Shown here piece after piece: positions 15,089-22,538 of a DNA stretch of 25,327 nucleotides. Origin of the DNA: Dehalococcoidia bacterium (GTDB lineage: Bacteria; Chloroflexota; Dehalococcoidia; GIF9; AB-539-J10). The notes beneath the pieces are model-generated. The model ran no database searches. It saw only the letters and a program-made list of their open reading frames with translations, and had not been told where the DNA came from. The DNA is taken from NCBI GenBank assembly GCA_004375885.1, contig SOJG01000035.1:1-25327 (forward strand). Reading direction: 5' to 3'. The stretch's first letter is position 1, and each line of letters opens with the position of its first letter. The position numbers were made by a program, and so were the translations under genes.

Positions 15089-15910
15089 TTATTTCCTCCG
15101 TCTTATAATCATGTTATCCGAGTTCCTACGACGGCGCGTCTTAGGCCCCAAGGCCGGCTTTCCCCACGGAGTCTTGGGAGGCATTCCTCGCGGAGCCCTG
15201 CCTTCCCCACCTCCGTGTGGGTGATCACGGGGAGTCATAGCAGAGCCCCTGACCACAGGTCGCCAACCTGACCATCTCTTACTCCCGGCTTTGCCTAACC
15301 TTATGTTCTCATGGTCAATGTTGCCTATTTGACCAATGGTGGCCCAGCACCTGTGGTGAAATTTGCGCAGCTCGCCTGAAGGGAGCTTAAGCACTACATA
15401 CCGGCCCTCTTTGCTCACAGTTTGGGCGGCGTTTCCTGCGCTACGAACAAGCTTGCCCCCCTTGCCTGGCTCGAATTCCACATTGTGCACCAGAGTTCCC
15501 GCAGGAATTGACTCCAGCGGCAGAGCATTACCGGGTCTGATATCAACATCCTCACCTGCCTGTATCGTATCACCTAGCTTGATGCCCAAAGGGGCAATTA
15601 TATACCGCTTTTCACCATCAGCATAGTGAATCAGGGCAATGCGAGCTGACCTATTGGGGTCATATTCAACAGAAGCGACCTTCCCCGGCACCATGATCTT
15701 ATCCCTCTTAAAGTCGACCAGCCGAAGCTTGCGCTTGCTACCACCACCTCGGTGACGCACAGTTATAACGCCCCGGCTGTTGCGCCCTGCCTTCTTTTTC
15801 AAGGGCACCAGCAAGGACTTCTCAGGAGTTGCCCTGGTCAACTCTTCAAAGCCGGCGCCGGTCCGGAATCTCCGGCCTGGAGAAGTTGGCCCATAAGTCT
15901 TTAATCCCAT
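15089..15910 (-). CDS. rplB: 50S ribosomal protein uL2
   Basis: Large-subunit protein essential for peptidyl transfer and subunit joining. The 273 residues begin MGLKTYGPTSPGRRFRTGAG and contain RHRGGGSKRKLRLVDFKRDK. The functional DHPHGGGEG loop is at 229-237. The residues just before it read GSAMTPR rather than the usual GVAMNPV, a modest deviation. It directly follows the 31-codon bS22-like gene by 10 bases. Confidence 0.97.
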   Translation of the reverse strand: MGLKTYGPTSPGRRFRTGAGFEELTRATPEKSLLVPLKKKAGRNSRGVITVRHRGGGSKRKLRLVDFKRDKIMVPGKVASVEYDPNRSARIALIHYADGEKRYIIAPLGIKLGDTIQAGEDVDIRPGNALPLESIPAGTLVHNVEFEPGKGGKLVRSAGNAAQTVSKEGRYVVLKLPSGELRKFHHRCWATIGQIGNIDHENIRLGKAGSKRWSGWRPVVRGSAMTPRDHPHGGGEGRAPRGMPPKTPWGKPALGPKTRRRRNSDNMIIRRRK

Positions 15911-15920
15911 GAATCGCTCC

Positions 15921-16016
15921 CTATTTATGCGCCCTTTGCCAACGAGTCTTCTTAAGAAGCTTCTTATGTCTGTGCTTCGACATCTTCTTTCTTCTCCACT
16001 TAACTACTGAACCCAT
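15921..16016 (-). CDS. Small basic bS22/mS38-like ribosomal protein (AURKAIP1/COX24 family)
   Basis: A 31-residue protein with ATG at 14-16 past 16000 (16014-16016) and TAG at 15921-15923. It begins MGSVVKWRRKKMSKHRH and ends LLKKTRWQRAHK, and well over half its residues are Lys, Arg or His. The pattern MGSV-K-RRK-MSK-(H/K)-H-LL-KTR-QR closely matches, from memory, mycobacterial bS22, a 33-residue 30S protein found by cryo-EM and related to the C-terminal domain of mitochondrial mS38. Its ATG shares one base with the rplW stop (TAATG), a typical coupled junction, and rplB starts ten bases after it. Inference: a genuine small-subunit protein encoded inside the S10 operon. It is short enough to be missed by ordinary gene finders. 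Confidence 0.88.
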   Translation of the reverse strand: MGSVVKWRRKKMSKHRHKKLLKKTRWQRAHK

Positions 16017-16300
16017 TAAACACCCTCAAAAAACGTAATCTTATGTCCCGGCGCCAAGGTAACTATCGCCTTTTTCCAACGTGAGCTAGTTACTTGCCTT
16101 CGGCCATACCTTCTTGTCTTCCCGGGCATGGTCATCACATTGACTTTGCGTACTTCTACCTTGAAAGCTCGTTCTACTGCCTCCCTGATCTGACCTTTGG
16201 TGGCCCTGGTTGCGACTTCAAAGGCATATCTATCTTCTTCCTTAAGCAACGTGGCCTTCTCCGTGATTAAAGGACGCCGCAGAACCTCGTAAAGATGCAA
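16016..16300 (-). CDS. rplW: 50S ribosomal protein uL23
   Basis: Exit-tunnel protein that docks trigger factor and SRP. The 94 residues include HLYEVLRRPLITEKATLLKE, YAFEVATRATKGQIREAVER, FKVEVRKVNVMTMPGKTRR and a final strand. The start is TTG (16298-16300) with AGAGGT upstream. Its TAA overlaps the following 31-codon gene by one base. Confidence 0.97.
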   Translation of the reverse strand: MHLYEVLRRPLITEKATLLKEEDRYAFEVATRATKGQIREAVERAFKVEVRKVNVMTMPGKTRRYGRRQVTSSRWKKAIVTLAPGHKITFFEGV

Positions 16301-16312
16301 TTCGTCTACCTC

Positions 16313-16936
16313 TTATTTGCCCCAGACTTCCTCAATATTACGCACTGCGCCTACAGTGGCTATCAGTACTTCGTAGGAAAGCAGATCCAGCACGTTAATC
16401 AGAGTCGAAGGCAGAACCTTGATTTCAGGCAAGTTGGCCGCCGATTTAACCACATTGGGCGCGGGGTGAGCAGTGAGAATCAAAGCAGAGGAACCGATGC
16501 CGAGCGAGGACAGAATACTCATCATATCTTTGGTCCTTGGTTCCTCAAAGTCAAGCTCCTGCACCAGTTTCATATTCCCGTCCCTGGCCTTGGCGGAGAG
16601 GAGGCATTTCAAAGCTAACCTCCTTGCCTTCTTGGGCATCGCCTGGCGATAGGTGCGCGGCTTGGGACCGAAAACCACCCCACCACCCCTGAGCAATGGT
16701 GATTTCCTATCCCCTCTGCGCGCTCTCCCAGTGTGCTTCTGAGGATAGAGTTTTACTGTGCTCCCTCGAACCTCGCCTCTGGTCTTGCTAGCTGCAGTGC
16801 CCTGGCGTCTGTTGGCCAATTGTCTGGCCATTGCCTGGTGAACTACCGCCTGATTAAAGGGAAAACCAAAAACGGCCTGGCTGAGCTCCATCTGAGCAAC
16901 GACCTCACCATTTGAGCTATAGACCGGCACTTGCAC
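16313..16936 (-). CDS. rplD: 50S ribosomal protein uL4
   Basis: Tunnel-constriction protein that autoregulates the S10 operon in E. coli; no equivalent leader was recognised here. The 207 residues contain NRRQGTAASKTRGEVRGSTV, KLYPQKHTGRARRGDRKSPL and GGGVVFGPKPRTY, the family hallmark loop, and end with the usual alpha/beta domain. The start codon is GTG (16934-16936), preceded by AGGA. Confidence 0.97.
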   Translation of the reverse strand: MQVPVYSSNGEVVAQMELSQAVFGFPFNQAVVHQAMARQLANRRQGTAASKTRGEVRGSTVKLYPQKHTGRARRGDRKSPLLRGGGVVFGPKPRTYRQAMPKKARRLALKCLLSAKARDGNMKLVQELDFEEPRTKDMMSILSSLGIGSSALILTAHPAPNVVKSAANLPEIKVLPSTLINVLDLLSYEVLIATVGAVRNIEEVWGK

Positions 16937-16942
16937 TTGTAA

Positions 16943-17581
16943 TTATCCTGCCTTCTCAATTATCAGCAGTCCCCCATTCGCTCCGGGTACTGCACCCTTC
17001 ACCAGAAGCAGATTGCGCTCTGGATCACTTTGAACTACCTTAAGCTTGCGCGCGGTGACTCTCCTATTGCCCATGTGGCCTGGCATGGCGTGTCCCTTCA
17101 ACACCCGACCGGGGAAAGTACCAGCACCAATGGAACCGCCGGCGCGATGGCGATCGCTTTGGCCGTGACTTTTTGGCCCGCCGGCAAAATGGTGCCGTTT
17201 AACCACACCAGCAAAGCCCCGACCCTTTGAAAAGCCGGTTACATTTACCAGGTCACCCTGACTTAGAAAGCCAACGTCCACCTTGTCACCACGCTTGATC
17301 GCACTAGTCCCGATTTCATCGGGATCGGTCCTGAACTCGCGAAGACAGCGAACACCCTCCAAACCCCGAAGATGTCCCTTCTCAGGAGAGCTGAGGCGAG
17401 ATTGCTTCACTTTGTTCTCAACAAACCCCACCTGGACAGCATCATAGCCATCCTTGTCCCGGCTCTTCACCTGAGTTACCACGACAGGACCAGCTTGAAT
17501 AACGGTCACTGCCACCGTCTCTCCGCCTTCCTGAAACAGCTGCGTCACGCCTACTTTCTTACCGATAATGCCCGGAAACAT
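16943..17581 (-). CDS. rplC: 50S ribosomal protein uL3
   Basis: Early-assembling protein whose loop reaches the peptidyl-transferase centre. The 212 residues include FPGIIGKKVGVTQLF, the loop HHFAGGPKSHGQSDRHRAGG, and GTFPGRVLKGHAMPGHMGN. Residues 86-92 (DPDEIGT) are encoded by a perfect 7-bp inverted repeat at 17308-17324 whose arms resemble those of the spacer repeat at 1351-1368. It follows rpsJ by eight bases. Confidence 0.97.
   Translation of the reverse strand: MFPGIIGKKVGVTQLFQEGGETVAVTVIQAGPVVVTQVKSRDKDGYDAVQVGFVENKVKQSRLSSPEKGHLRGLEGVRCLREFRTDPDEIGTSAIKRGDKVDVGFLSQGDLVNVTGFSKGRGFAGVVKRHHFAGGPKSHGQSDRHRAGGSIGAGTFPGRVLKGHAMPGHMGNRRVTARKLKVVQSDPERNLLLVKGAVPGANGGLLIIEKAG
17308..17324. 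repeat. Perfect palindrome inside rplC
   Basis: TCCCGAT, three bases, ATCGGGA. The arms share TCCCGA/TCGGGA with the hairpin at 1351-1368. It may be chance, or a trace of the same repeat family tolerated in a uL3 surface loop. Confidence 0.4.
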
Positions 17582-17589
17582 GGTTCTAA

Positions 17590-17898
17590 CTATAACTTGA
17601 TATCTATCTCCACTCCAGATGCCAGGTCAAGCTGACTGAGGGCGTCTATAGTCTTGGAGCTTGGTTGTACAATGTCGATTAGCCTCTTGTGGGTTCTGAT
17701 CTCGAACTGCTCCCTGGAATCCTTATCGATGTTAGGGGAGCGAATAACACAAAACTTCTCAATATGTGTGGGCAAAGGCACCGGGCCAACCACTATGGCC
17801 CCAGCACTCTCCACTGTTTCCACTATTTGCCTTACTGCCTGGTCAGCCAGCCTGTGATCAAAACTCTTGACCTTGATACGCACTCTTTGCTCGGTCAT
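17590..17898 (-). CDS. rpsJ: 30S ribosomal protein uS10
   Basis: Head protein and antitermination factor NusE. The 102 residues start MTEQRVRIKVKSFDHRLADQ and contain GPVPLPTHIEKFCVIRSPNI and SREQFEIRTHKRLIDI, the uS10 signature. The ATG at 17896-17898 overlaps the fusA stop as ATGA; longer in-frame starts lie inside fusA and add sequence unlike the family. No tuf gene lies between fusA and rpsJ. Confidence 0.97.
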   Translation of the reverse strand: MTEQRVRIKVKSFDHRLADQAVRQIVETVESAGAIVVGPVPLPTHIEKFCVIRSPNIDKDSREQFEIRTHKRLIDIVQPSSKTIDALSQLDLASGVEIDIKL

Positions 17899-19961
17899 CT
17901 GCCTCTCCCTATTCTGGTCCCGATTAGCCCCGCCAAATTTTGAGGCAATTCCTCGTAGGAATGAAAGCGCATGGTGTGACTTGCCCTCCCCTGACTGAGC
18001 GATCTCAAGTCTCCAGCGAAGCCGAATATTTCCGCTAGAGGAACCAGACATCGGACGGCGGAGAAATCGGCCCGACTGTCAATGCCTTCAATATGAGCTC
18101 TTCGAGAGTTCAGATCACCAATCACGTCTCCCAGAAACTGATTGGGGGTCGTTATCTCCACTATCATGATTGGCTCGAGAATAATGGGTTTAGCTTTATC
18201 TATCCCATCTCTCACAGCCATGAAAGCCGCCGCCCTGAAAGCCAACTCCGAGGAATCGACCTCGTGAAAGCTGCCATCATACACGGTCACCTTCACATCC
18301 ATGACGGGGCAACCAGCCAGGCCCCCGCTCTGCAAAGCCGTTTTGGCGCCAGCCTCTATCGAGGAAACAAACTCCTTAGGTATAGCCCCGCTTCGAATCT
18401 GATCACGAAACTCAAATCCGCTCCCACGCTTGCCTGGCTCAATTCTGAGCCATACGTGCCCGTACTGACCCTTACCGCCGGATTGACGAACGAATTTGCC
18501 TTCAGACTCAACAGCAATGGTGATGGTCTCTTTATAGGCGACCTGAGGCTTGCCAGCGTTGACCCTTACGCCATATTCGCGAAACATACGCTCCATTAGT
18601 ACCTCGAGATGGAGTTCACCCATCCCCGAGATCAGAGTTTGGCCCGTCTCTTTGTCATGGTAAATCCTGAAGGTCGGGTCTTCCATAGCGAGTTTAGCCA
18701 GGGAATCGTCTAGCTTGGCCTGATCGACCTTCGTTTTGGGCTCAACAGCCATGGAAAGCACCGGCTCCGCAAATCGTATGGTCTCAAAAAGCACAGGCCG
18801 CGCAGGCTCGCAAAGGGTATCACCTGTCGACGTCGTCTTGAGCCCCAAACTAGCTACAATGCTTCCAGTTTCAGTCTCGTCAACTTCCTCACGCCGATCA
18901 GCATGCATGATATACAGTTTCCCCAGCCTCTCCTTCTTATCTCTAGTAGGGTTCAGTACTCGCACCCCGGCCCTTACACTCCCTGAGTACACACGCAAGT
19001 ACACCAGTCTGCCCATGAACGGGTCAGAAACCGTCTTGAACGCCAGGGCAGAAAAAGGCTCATCGTCACTCGCCAGGCAAAGGATTTCCTCCCCAGTCTC
19101 AGGATTTGTAGCCGAGGCGGGCAGCACATCTAGCGGCGAGGGGAGATAGTCCACAACAGCATCCAGCAATAGCTGGATGCCCCTGTCTCTCAAGGCACTA
19201 CCACAAAGCACAGGCACTATGCGGTTGGAAATAGTCAGCCTTCTTATGGCTGCCTTAAGCTGGGAAACTGAGATGTCTTGCCCGTCAAGGTACAGCAGCA
19301 TAGTCTCTTCATCGAGTTCCGCCACTTCTTCAATCAGTGCCTGATGATGCTTCGCCAAGGAAGTCTCACCTACCTCACTTGAGGCTGGGTCAGAATCAAT
19401 AGGGAAAGGAATGACTCTGTTCTCCACAAGGTCGATAATGCCTCGGAAGAGCTGTCCACTACCGACAGGGACCTGTACGGGTAGTGCCCTGGCCTGTAAC
19501 CTTTCCTTAATCATGGTCACCGTGTGATGAAAATCAGCGCCAGTCCTGTCCATCTTGTTGATAAAACAAATCCTGGCCACGCCATATTTATCCGCCTGCC
19601 GCCACACAGCCTCTGACTGGGCTTCCACTCCAGCTACACCATCGAAAATCACGACACCGCCATCCAATACACGAAGGCTACGCTCCACCTCAGCGGTGAA
19701 ATCTACATGTCCGGGAGTATCTATGATGTTTATGCAGTGTTCGCGCCACTGACATGTGGTAGCCGCTGAGCTAATGGTAATACCTCGTTCTCTCTCCTGC
19801 TCCATCCAATCCATCACCGCAGTGCCTGCATCCACGCTCCCGATCTTGTAAGTACGCCCTGCGTGGTAAAGAATCATCTCTGTAGCCGTGGTCTTACCAG
19901 CATCTATATGGGCAATTATCCCTATATTCCGTATTCTTTCCAAAGGGAAGGTCCGAGACAT
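17895..19961 (-). CDS. fusA: Elongation factor G
   Basis: GTPase that drives ribosomal translocation. The 688-residue product shows AHIDAGKTT (17-25), DTPGH (81-85) and NKMD (135-138), followed by domains II to V, including SGMGELHLEVLMERMFREYG in domain III. The ATG at 19959-19961 begins MSRTFPLERIRNIGI and has AAAGGA about eight bases upstream; a GTG 12 codons earlier is less likely. It lies between rpsG and rpsJ, so str and S10 genes form one unit. Confidence 0.97.
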   Translation of the reverse strand: MSRTFPLERIRNIGIIAHIDAGKTTATEMILYHAGRTYKIGSVDAGTAVMDWMEQERERGITISSAATTCQWREHCINIIDTPGHVDFTAEVERSLRVLDGGVVIFDGVAGVEAQSEAVWRQADKYGVARICFINKMDRTGADFHHTVTMIKERLQARALPVQVPVGSGQLFRGIIDLVENRVIPFPIDSDPASSEVGETSLAKHHQALIEEVAELDEETMLLYLDGQDISVSQLKAAIRRLTISNRIVPVLCGSALRDRGIQLLLDAVVDYLPSPLDVLPASATNPETGEEILCLASDDEPFSALAFKTVSDPFMGRLVYLRVYSGSVRAGVRVLNPTRDKKERLGKLYIMHADRREEVDETETGSIVASLGLKTTSTGDTLCEPARPVLFETIRFAEPVLSMAVEPKTKVDQAKLDDSLAKLAMEDPTFRIYHDKETGQTLISGMGELHLEVLMERMFREYGVRVNAGKPQVAYKETITIAVESEGKFVRQSGGKGQYGHVWLRIEPGKRGSGFEFRDQIRSGAIPKEFVSSIEAGAKTALQSGGLAGCPVMDVKVTVYDGSFHEVDSSELAFRAAAFMAVRDGIDKAKPIILEPIMIVEITTPNQFLGDVIGDLNSRRAHIEGIDSRADFSAVRCLVPLAEIFGFAGDLRSLSQGRASHTMRFHSYEELPQNLAGLIGTRIGRGR

Positions 19962-20003
19962 GAGTTTATCCTTTATCTCAAGTACCGCTTTCAACACGAC
20001 TTC

Positions 20004-20477
20004 TCACCAACGATAGTGAGCAAAGGCCTTGTTCGCCTCTGCCATCCTGTGAAGATCATCACGTTTCTTGATTGCAGTTCCACGACCCTGTACAGCATCA
20101 ACCAACTCGCCGGCCAGCTTTTCTTCCATGGATTTGCCGCTGCGGGCTCGCGCCGAGAGAATGAGCCACCTCATGGCAAGAGCGCGCCCCCGATCCTCCC
20201 CAACCTCCACGGGCACCTGGTAGGTAGCCCCACCAACGCGACGTGATTTGACCCTGAGAAGGGGCATAGCATTCCTGACCGCGCGCTCCAAGGCTTCTCC
20301 AGGACTGCTATTCACCTCCTGCGCGGTGAGCTCCAGGGCCCTATAGACAATGTGCTCCGCTGTGGCTTTTTGCCCCCGTAGCATAAGCCTGTTAATAAAC
20401 TTGGCCACCATAACGCTGTTATATTTCGCATCGGGCGGCGGAATTCTTTTCGCTGGCCTTTTAGTTCCTCTTGGCAT
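20004..20477 (-). CDS. rpsG: 30S ribosomal protein uS7
   Basis: Primary head-assembly protein. The 157 residues begin MPRGTKRPAKRIPPPDAKYN and contain VAKFINRLMLRGQKATAEHI, KSRRVGGATYQVPVEV, and end with HRMAEANKAFAHYRW. Length is standard, with about nine bases to rpsL and 42 bases to fusA. Confidence 0.97.
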   Translation of the reverse strand: MPRGTKRPAKRIPPPDAKYNSVMVAKFINRLMLRGQKATAEHIVYRALELTAQEVNSSPGEALERAVRNAMPLLRVKSRRVGGATYQVPVEVGEDRGRALAMRWLILSARARSGKSMEEKLAGELVDAVQGRGTAIKKRDDLHRMAEANKAFAHYRW

Positions 20478-20486
20478 TTGATATCC

Positions 20487-20903
20487 TTACTGTTTTGGCG
20501 CCTTGGCCCCGTACCTGCTGCGACCCTGCCTGCGATTAGCTACTCCTTCGGTATCCAGAGTGCCGCGGATAATATGGTAACGGATTCCGGGAACATCTTT
20601 AACTCGGCCGCCACGAATCAAGACTACCGAGTGTTCCTGCAAATTGTGCCCTTCCCCCGGAATATAAGCACTCACTTCCATGCCGTTGGTCAGCCTAACC
20701 CGGGCGACTTTGCGCAACGCGGAGTTAGGTTTCTTGGGCGTAACCGCCTTAACCTGGACGCATACACCTCTTTTTTGAGGGGCCCCCGGGGTCCATCTAA
20801 GTGCACCTTTCATGGTATTTCGGGTATAGTGCAGTGCTGGGACTTTGCTCTTCTTTCCCAGCTTCTGCCGTCCTTTACGAACAAGTTGATTTACTGTCGG
20901 CAT
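20487..20903 (-). CDS. rpsL: 30S ribosomal protein uS12
   Basis: Decoding-centre protein; changes in it give streptomycin resistance in other bacteria. The 138 residues begin MPTVNQLVRKGRQKLGKKSK and contain TPKKPNSALRK around 55-65 and GGRVKDVPGIRYH near 98-110. Residues about 25-42 form the longer loop also present in Bacillus uS12, which explains the extra length over E. coli (124). It is the first gene of the supercluster, with GGGGAGG about six bases before its ATG. Confidence 0.97.
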   Translation of the reverse strand: MPTVNQLVRKGRQKLGKKSKVPALHYTRNTMKGALRWTPGAPQKRGVCVQVKAVTPKKPNSALRKVARVRLTNGMEVSAYIPGEGHNLQEHSVVLIRGGRVKDVPGIRYHIIRGTLDTEGVANRRQGRSRYGAKAPKQ

Positions 20904-20954
20904 TCCAGTCCTCCCCTATTTTGGGCAATCAAAAAGCCGTCTGGTTATCCGCCG

Positions 20955-21030
20955 GTCTACTCCGGGAAAACCTGCTCGGCTCTAGCCAGCCGGCTTCTGC
21001 AACTCCCTAAGCTTTTACCTTCCAGTAGAC
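20955..21030 (-). promoter_or_regulatory. Structured leader of the ribosomal supercluster
   Basis: The transcript from the 21042-21070 promoter has a leader of about 130 bases before rpsL. Two seven-base blocks, AGTAGAC (21024-21030) and GTCTACT (20955-20961), are perfectly complementary and would close a long-range helix starting about five bases from the RNA 5' end. Inside is a smaller hairpin, CGGCT/AGCCG around six bases (20977-20992). This could be a regulatory or RNA-stabilising leader. Function is inferred only from pairing. Confidence 0.45.
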
Positions 21031-21041
21031 GCCAAGTTACT

Positions 21042-21070
21042 AATTTAGCACAAGGCAATTCGGCTGTCAA
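21042..21070 (-). promoter_or_regulatory. Main promoter upstream of rpsL
   Basis: The minus strand has a perfect TTGACA (21065-21070), exactly 17 bases, then TAAATT (21042-21047) preceded by TGC, an extended -10 element. Predicted initiation is near 21035. This is the likely main promoter for the 19-kb ribosomal cluster. The rest of 20904-21161 holds the leader and no gene. Confidence 0.75.
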
Positions 21071-21161
21071 CTAGGCAAAGGCTCTTATGTTGATGTGAGC
21101 GTCGACCGGGCAGAATTGAGGACGTTTTTCGCGTGCAGCTAACCTGAGAATGGCCTGGTTG

Positions 21162-22316
21162 TCAGTGCAGGCGTTTCCTGATTTCTGCCTTAGTTTCAAA
21201 CATTCTGCTGCTAGAGAGATTTTCCAAATGTGCGCCGAGCACCGCTATGTATCGGGCTACCTCATCACGCTCAAATCGCACGACGTTATCAGCTATCTCT
21301 CGGCAATAACTGCAGTGGCTACATTCAGACAAGCAGTCCTGCTTCTTGAAGAAATCCAGAAACCCTTCCAGAGCCTGGTTATCGATCTGCAGTTTGGGTG
21401 GCAGCCCGATAGCACTGCCTGGCACACCCAGCGAGGCAGAACCGGTAGCGCCAGCTTTGGGAGTGAGCACATTCAAAATATCATACAGGTTCCCCTGATA
21501 GCGACGTGATGAATACGCTGCGGCACTATTCAAAATCCGGTCGGTTGACATTGACCTGCCACTGGTCTTGAACACATCGATACCTATCTCTTCGTAAACA
21601 TGAATATCCTCAGGCCTCACCCAGCGAGACTTCACGGTCTGGGACATATCGCAGAGCCTGTCCAGAGTACACCGAAGTACACAATAGTCAACATAGCAGC
21701 CGCCAGGTGCGCTACAGCTTTGACTGGCATGTCCCAGGCCATCATGGTGGTAATATTCGTAGGGACACTGGTACAGGCAGAGATTGTTCACCAACACAGT
21801 GAGTTCGCAGTTCACCGCCTCCCTGATAGCTGTTAGTAATACGAAATCTCGATTTGCGTTGATGTCCAGAGTAATAGACTCGGCGCCTAGAGACTCAAGC
21901 CATTTGGCTCTGGCAACGCTGTTCACATGGGCGATTGTTGACACCCTTACCCTAAGACGTGGAAATTGGCGCTTTATGAGCTCAATCAGATAAGGGATGG
22001 TAACTGTGACGCTGTCCGCCTCGACGCTCTCGATCCACTCAAGATGTCGAAGCAGCTCTCGATGGGTGTTCTCCTCCCACTCCATGTTACCCATGCTGGG
22101 AGCATTCAGGACGTAGTCAAAAGTCAAACCTGCGGAATGGGCCTGCTCGATGTATTCCGCCGCCTGCTTTTCCGTCATACGAACGCCATCAGGACCTGAT
22201 CCGCCGCTGCCTATCATCGAGGCGGGCAAAACCCCATATAGCTCTACATCAGCCTCCAATTCGCTCAGTGGCGATATCAGGTCTGGATCCCAATTCGTCG
22301 GTACTAGTAATTGCAT
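21162..22316 (-). CDS. U32-family protein, probable iron-sulfur protein
   Basis: A 384-residue member of the U32 (collagenase-like) family, which includes UbiU/UbiV and the RlhA/TrhP tRNA and rRNA hydroxylation factors. Family-like features are VELYGVLPASMIGSGG near the N-terminus and VNNLCLYQCPYEYYHH at 177-191. Cysteines at 180, 184, 212 and 216 are candidate 4Fe-4S ligands by analogy with UbiV. A second cluster at 328, 332, 335 and 338 (CLSECSHCSYC) lies near the C-terminus. The ATG at 22314-22316 follows GTGGGG. It has its own promoter (22424-22452) and is not obviously part of either neighbouring operon. Substrate unknown; the old peptidase label should not be taken as its function. Confidence 0.8.
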   Translation of the reverse strand: MQLLVPTNWDPDLISPLSELEADVELYGVLPASMIGSGGSGPDGVRMTEKQAAEYIEQAHSAGLTFDYVLNAPSMGNMEWEENTHRELLRHLEWIESVEADSVTVTIPYLIELIKRQFPRLRVRVSTIAHVNSVARAKWLESLGAESITLDINANRDFVLLTAIREAVNCELTVLVNNLCLYQCPYEYYHHDGLGHASQSCSAPGGCYVDYCVLRCTLDRLCDMSQTVKSRWVRPEDIHVYEEIGIDVFKTSGRSMSTDRILNSAAAYSSRRYQGNLYDILNVLTPKAGATGSASLGVPGSAIGLPPKLQIDNQALEGFLDFFKKQDCLSECSHCSYCREIADNVVRFERDEVARYIAVLGAHLENLSSSRMFETKAEIRKRLH

Positions 22317-22423
22317 GCTACCCCACTATGCGAGACGGTGCCAGGGCAGAGCTGAGCACAGGTACGTCACTTCATACGCTTCTTGACGTTTAGTGACAGC
22401 ATTTCTATGTCGTAATACGATGT

Positions 22424-22452
22424 ATCATAGACACAGAGAACCTTCTTGTCAA
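22424..22452 (-). promoter_or_regulatory. Promoter for the U32-family gene
   Basis: The minus strand has a perfect TTGACA (22447-22452), a 17-base spacer and TATGAT (22424-22429, five of six). Predicted initiation near 22417 gives a leader of about 100 bases. The geometry is the same as at rpsL and rpmJ in this window. Confidence 0.65.
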
Positions 22453-22538
22453 CACCGGTTTCTGCTGTTGAGCCATCTACCTGGACATCCTTCACAACCC
22501 TGGCAGCATCCGACCGGGCGTTTTTTGGCTGCGACCGA

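Noticed and set aside
17899..18051. Longer start for rpsJ inside fusA
   Set aside because: The added 51 residues lie in the fusA coding sequence and have no counterpart in uS10, whereas the ATGA junction gives a perfect family start.
20920..20965. Possible attenuator in the rpsL leader (GGCTTTTTG after GC-rich sequence)
   Set aside because: The T-run is short and I found no stable stem directly before it.
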